A stretch of 64,000 nt of DNA from Hemibagrus wyckioides (taxonomy: Eukaryota; Chordata; Actinopteri; Siluriformes; Bagridae), in contig NC_080719.1 in NCBI RefSeq assembly GCF_019097595.1, forward strand, positions 16,327,501 through 16,391,500, written 5' to 3'. Shown here one piece after another: positions 59,631 to 64,000 of the stretch. How positions within the stretch are numbered: the first letter of the stretch is position 1; the number at the start of each line of letters is the position of its first letter. The position numbers were made by a program, and so were the translations under genes. The notes under the pieces are model-generated. The model ran no database searches. It worked only from the letters and a program-made list of their open reading frames with translations, and was not told where the DNA came from.

Positions 59631-59937
59631 AAGCCGCGGTATAAATAAAGACGATATGATTGCGATGGCTGGATACATTAGCGATGGACATGTTAGAAAT
59701 GGCCTTTAGTACAAATGATTTAGTACAGTGCTTTGTTTTCTGCATACAGAGTCGGATTCTAATGGAATGGTAATGAAATTAAAATCTACATGTTTGTCTT
59801 AAATGCTGCTCATGAATACGTGAGCTATAAATACATCTGCAGTGTCTCCTGACTGTATAACTAATACACTTAACATTTATTACTTGTGTGGCTTTGTGGC
59901 TGGTCAGTAGTGATGTGGAGCCCACAGAACAGCAATT

Positions 59938-59940
<3 letters not shown>

Positions 59941-59981
<41 letters not shown>
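59941..59981. repeat. (AT)20 microsatellite
   Basis: Pure AT units. Confidence 0.95.
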
Positions 59982-59987
<6 letters not shown>

Positions 59988-60439
59988 CTCTCATGAAATG
60001 TTACAGGGCAACTTTTTTTGTTAAGTATTTGTTGCAATTAAATGACATGATTTATTTGTTCCAGTTTACCCTGACACTTATAGTCTAAAGGTACTAGGAG
60101 TGTATCACAATGCTACTAATCTGTATCTAGATCAGTTTAATGCTCCAAATATTTAGATGGGTATCTGTATTCAGATTTGCAACCAGCGAAAGTCGCCCAC
60201 ACAAGAAATCAGAACATGATCAGTGCAACAAAACATTCAAGATATTCAAATCTCATTCAAAATTCATTCAAACGTATAAAAACGTCACCTGGACATCTTC
60301 AGCTGAGCATTTTGGGTGAAACTGTTCCCAGTGATTCCTGAGCCTCAGATTCCTCTACTTGGCTGACAGCAGTGGAGCCAGATCTAGCAGTAGGCTTCTG
60401 TAGCCCCTCTGCCTCATTTTAGATTTTAGTCTTTGAGTG

Positions 60440-60545
60440 AGCTTGAACCAATCTGGCCATTCTCCTCTGACCTCTCACATCAACAAGGTATCTGACTCCT
60501 GCTGGAGGTTTTTTTGTTTTCTGCACCATACGAATATAAACTTCA
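60440..60545 (+). repeat. dispersed fish repeat, partial copy of the 22790-23135 family
   Basis: Contains GAACCAATCTGGCCATTCTC, CTCTGACCTCTCACATCAAC, AAGGTATCTGACTCCTGCTG and TTTTTTTGTTTTCTGCACCA. This is the 5' part of the family whose 3' part lies at 22790-23135; the overlap between the two copies is only partial. Confidence 0.6.
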
Positions 60546-61146
60546 TCATCATCGTCATTAAATTTGTATGAAAGTCTGTTTGGAAAGTCTAACAACGCAT
60601 GTCACATGTCCACATGTCACACAAATCTACCAGACTTGTCTCAGGTATTCTGGCCTAAGGTTTTCAACAAGTCAACCTAACAAGCTGTCTTCATGACACC
60701 TGACGTCTGTTAGACGAAATGTTTATCGGTTTATGTCAGTTGTCTGGAAGGTTGGTTTTACACTCAGTCATCTTGAAGTATAATAACATGCACACTTCAA
60801 CATAAACTGCTGCAATACAATGCTGCTTTATTTCCAATATAGGAAACTTTGTGTAGCTTAATAAACACTACCCTTAAGTATCATTACTTGCTTACTAACT
60901 AAACTGGCATTATAACATCTTTACACTTCAGTTAGATGAGTTAGTTTTGTTTGATACACAGAGTGTTACTCTTAACTTATTCAGTGTGTTCTGAATGTTC
61001 CTAAAATAAAAATGACAACATTACAAAATGATTTAATTCCTGCTGATTTGAGGACGCCGTAATTAGAATATCGTCTGTTCAGGTATCATGTCCTTTAAAA
61101 AGTGCTAAAATGAAGGTGAAACTAATTTCACCCACAAGCACAGAAT

Positions 61147-61168
61147 CACACACACACACACACACACC
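61147..61168. repeat. (CA)n microsatellite
   Basis: Eleven CA units. Confidence 0.92.
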
Positions 61169-63065
61169 ACATGCCACACATAGAAAAATGTATTTATTTC
61201 AAATTCCCCTGCATCACAGCACATTACTGCTGAACAAATTTCAGTTAATTACAATGCAAAGTGACTCTGAACGCTCCCTAGACCTTTACACTCAGCTTCA
61301 CTGAGCTCAGCATGGATCCACCCAAGTGACACAGCTTCATCACCTAGTGTTTCTCTCACTGTGTCATAAAAATTAAAAAAGCAACACTTGTTTCTCTTCT
61401 CTTGACTTTGACCAATATCAGGGCAACACGCAGACTATTCTAGCTGCAGAACTTTAATGAACGGTTTTGCTGCGACGAGCTGCCTGCTTGGTTGGTCTAA
61501 TGAGATCCCTAACTGTTCCTGCCATCTGCCAACCTGGAGACATGACATTAGCCATTCAGCTTGCCTGCATTCATCCATTTTTGTACACTCTATTCACTTA
61601 AGTCAACAAAAGCGTAAGTGCAGACTTTGTACATTACTCCCCCCTTAAAAAAAACAAAAAACACAGTGCTTTATATCTCATATGAGTTCACACAAGCTGC
61701 GTTAGACAGAACGGCCATTATCCGTTTATTTACTTTATTACTTTTTACAGCACAGATTTTTCGACATTTAAAAAAAGGTTACTCTGTCAGGGGAGCGCTA
61801 CGGATTGAGAGGAAGGATTATCCATTAGGCCGTGTTTTCAGCACCTAACACTGTAGACGAGCTGTAATGAGAACAAAAGCGTACCTGTACTCTGTCAGGA
61901 GTTTAAAATTCAGGACACGGCCCCAGCAGTCCACTTTCTTCCTATCCACAAAGTGTCACGAAGATAAGAAAACATTTGTGAGATTCTGAAATATCGGCGC
62001 GCTGGTCTTTTTAATTTGTCTTACTTTGCCCTAGTTGTGACAGTGTGAAACGTCCAGCAAGGCTGAGCTTCAGATAAAAGTCGTCTGTAGCTTTTCAGGG
62101 GCACGCGGCTGTCAGCCTGGCGCTGAGGTCACCGTGTGATTGAGGGGAGAAAAAGACGTGTGATTGACTTGCTACTTTAAGGAGGAGGTGAGTCGGCCGG
62201 TCGGCTCGGCTCTCTGCAAAACACACTGTCCTTCAGGAAAGTAGAACTCTGAGCTGCGCTGTGGGCTGAAGGAGGAAGCTGATGTGTGTGAACACGCTTT
62301 AAATCCTAGTTACAATACACACTGCTTACTCCACATGTTTTCTAGTGTTAAATCTTAACGCATGGAGCCTCTCTTGTCTTGGTTCGATCTCTATAGTCAG
62401 CTATTTCTATTATTTCCGTTAGAAATATTATGTACAAGTCTGTTTTCAGGCTAGTTTGTCTGTGCTGAACTTCATTATTCTGACACACTTCACAACATTT
62501 AGATTTTTTTATTTAGTTAGGATCTTGTTGCAATAATTTTAAAGAGCATAGGATTCTCTGTATGTGCTCATGTGCATTGATTACACAGGAATTTATCATG
62601 GTTTATAATGGTTGTGTATTTTTTTTTCTTTGGATAGGAGAAAGGATTTACACTTTCTTCCCTGTCAATCATGTGTGTGTGTGTGTGAGCTCATGTAAGA
62701 GGAAGAGGGTAGATAGCGCTTTCTTCCAGGTGTGTTACGCTGCCCTGTGAGCAGTTGGCTTCACACGTCTCAGAGAATGAACGTGTTATCCTTCACCCTC
62801 CCCGGCTGGTAGCTGTCATATGATTGGGAATGAGTTCGCTCATGGGTGGGAACAGCAGGTGACCAAATTAGGAAGAAAATAGGTTTTTAAAAAAGTAAGC
62901 TTCCTAGAAAGGATAAAAGGACTGAAATCCCATGAGGTTTTAAAAAAAAAAAGAAGTATAAAGTACAGCTTTGTACTTTCCTGTGGAAACGAACGGTCTG
63001 AAGAGTCTTAATTAGGCCACAGGTTAGTATATATTTTGGGAAATAGAACCATGTATACTTATATT

Positions 63066-63120
63066 TATTCATTTACATTTATTCATTTTGCAGATGCTTT
63101 TATGCAAAGTGACTTAGAAA
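63066..63120 (-). mobile_element. SINE family B tail fragment, reversed
   Basis: Reads CATTTACATTTATTCATTTT then GCAGATGCTTTTATGCAAAG and TGACTT. This is the reverse complement of the V-SINE/HE1-like tail AAGTCACTTTGCATAAAAGC..TCTGC. Confidence 0.75.
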
Positions 63121-63280
63121 TACAAGCCATGATATATCAAGCAGAAGACGATACAAGTAGTGCTACCATGCAAGATTTTTAATGAAGCACTAAAGAGAAA
63201 AGTAGAGGTGCAAGAGTAGCTTTTTATGGGAGGAGCAAAAGTGGGAACAAGTTAAAGGTTAGGTAAGTGTTTTCAGAATA

Positions 63281-63515
63281 GAAGAAACCTTTATTATTGA
63301 CACATATACATTACAGCACAGTAGAATTCTTTTCTTTACATTCCCCAGCTTAGGAAGTTGGGGTCAAAATGCAGGGGCAGCTATGATACAGCAGAGAGGG
63401 TTAAGGGCCTTGCTCAAGGGCCCAACAGTGGCAGCTTGGTGAGTTGCTAGAGCTTGAACCCTAACCTTCCAGTTAACAACCGAGAGCCCTATTCACCTGA
63501 GCTAACACTACCCTT
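63281..63515 (-). mobile_element. SINE copy (family A), near complete, reversed
   Basis: Starts with the reversed tail CCTTTATTATTGACACATAT, ACATTACAGCACAGTAGAAT and TCTTTTCTTTACATTCCCCA. It continues with GCTTAGGAAGTTGGGGTCA, GGGTTAAGGGCCTTGCTCAA, CCAACAGTGGCAGCTTGGTG and a tRNA-like head. On the minus strand the head shows an A-box-like TAGCTCAGGTGAATAG and a B-box-like GGTTCAAGCTC. It is the most complete family A copy in the window. Confidence 0.85.
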
Positions 63516-64000
63516 GAGTCTTTCAGGCCTTTAGATATTTTTTAAAAATTTTCTTCAAAATGTTAGGTCAAAATAAAAAATAATAATCACAAGCAGTAAA
63601 AAAAAAAAATAATAAAATGGAATTAAATCTATATAGAGATACAGATAAATAATGTTCAGACACATATGGAGTTCTTTTAGACCCGATTTGACTTTTTGCT
63701 CGGATGCTAAAATATTCTTTAAAATGTATTGTGTGAATTGATCCGCTTTAGAAATGAATGCATTTGCAATTAATATTAATCTATAGTATTATTTGTATTA
63801 TTGCAAATCTATAAGCCTGGTTACTGGCTACCGAAAGTGTATTGCAGGTTACTAGAGCAGAATAAAAAGAATATTGAAAAGGAAAGTGAGTGTGATGATA
63901 CAAGCAGCCAGTCACTTTCGCATCCTTTCGGTGCAGATCAGCATAACACCGAGCCCATGGTTCATCGCTTGAATGATTTTGCTGTGCACTCCAGTAAGGG

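Larger units (their letters stand above)
36921..64000. other. 27 kb without recognised exons; probable long celf5 intron
   Basis: Searched by eye on both strands for the expected CELF exons (GCAFLTYCARDSAIKAQ, TALHEQKTLPG, MARPIQVKPADSESRG); none was seen. Open frames here are short and of low complexity. Contents: SINE copies (38285-38425, 47378-47668, 57600-57830, 63066-63120, 63281-63515), microsatellites, a T-rich minisatellite (48395-48787), two perfect palindromes (40598-40629, 59606-59630) and non-repetitive blocks (for example 43200-43400, 49140-50030). If it is all one intron it exceeds 27 kb, plausible for a CELF gene but not shown. Confidence 0.55.

Noticed and set aside
62090..62200. 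GC-richer stretch as a possible celf5 promoter or exon
   Set aside because: Read on the minus strand it does not give CELF residues and shows no clear start codon context or CpG island.

Overview
The window looks like teleost fish nuclear DNA. It is very rich in simple-sequence repeats (AAAG, GATA, GT, CT, AAT, AT arrays) and carries dispersed repeats typical of fish genomes: tRNA-headed SINEs, a LINE ORF2 tail and foldback elements. Several copies end in a tail I associate with siluriform (catfish) genomes, so a catfish is the best guess. That rests on memory of repeat families and is not proven.

I can support only one protein-coding gene: the 3' two thirds of a CELF-family (CUGBP Elav-like) RNA-binding protein gene on the minus strand. 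Eight exons lie at 36792-36920, 35903-35982, 25067-25213, 17756-17900, 10342-10554, 9111-9197, 7796-7939 and 5679-5806 (listed 5' to 3' on the transcript). All seven junctions join in frame with GT/AG splice sites, and the last exon ends in a TGA stop. Together they encode about 357 residues: RRM2, the long Ala/Gln/Pro-rich linker and RRM3. The linker fits CELF5 better than CELF3, CELF4 or CELF6, so I call it celf5 (a or b copy not decided). The exons for the N-terminus and RRM1 were not found. They should lie beyond 64000, which makes 36921-64000 probably one very long intron.

Layout on the + strand: 1-5678 is 3' UTR plus downstream sequence. 5679-10554 is a compact block of four exons (RRM3 and the end of the linker). 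10555-25066 is two 7-kb introns around the 145-nt exon, with most of the foldback and microsatellite sequence and a 1.1-kb polypurine array ending next to the 147-nt exon. 25214-35902 is a 10.7-kb intron with a LINE fragment, SINEs and GATA/AT arrays. 35903-36920 is the RRM2 exon pair. 36921-64000 has no recognisable exon.

I saw no prokaryotic-type system, CRISPR array, viral element or obviously new gene system. The most interesting signals concern splicing of this gene. A (CU)11 microsatellite is the polypyrimidine tract of the frame-shifting 80-nt exon. A (UG)n tract, the type of RNA that CELF proteins bind, lies just downstream of the RRM3 exon donor. A higher-order polypyrimidine array in the RNA follows the donor of the 147-nt exon. 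There is also a 50-bp near-perfect hairpin inside an intron.
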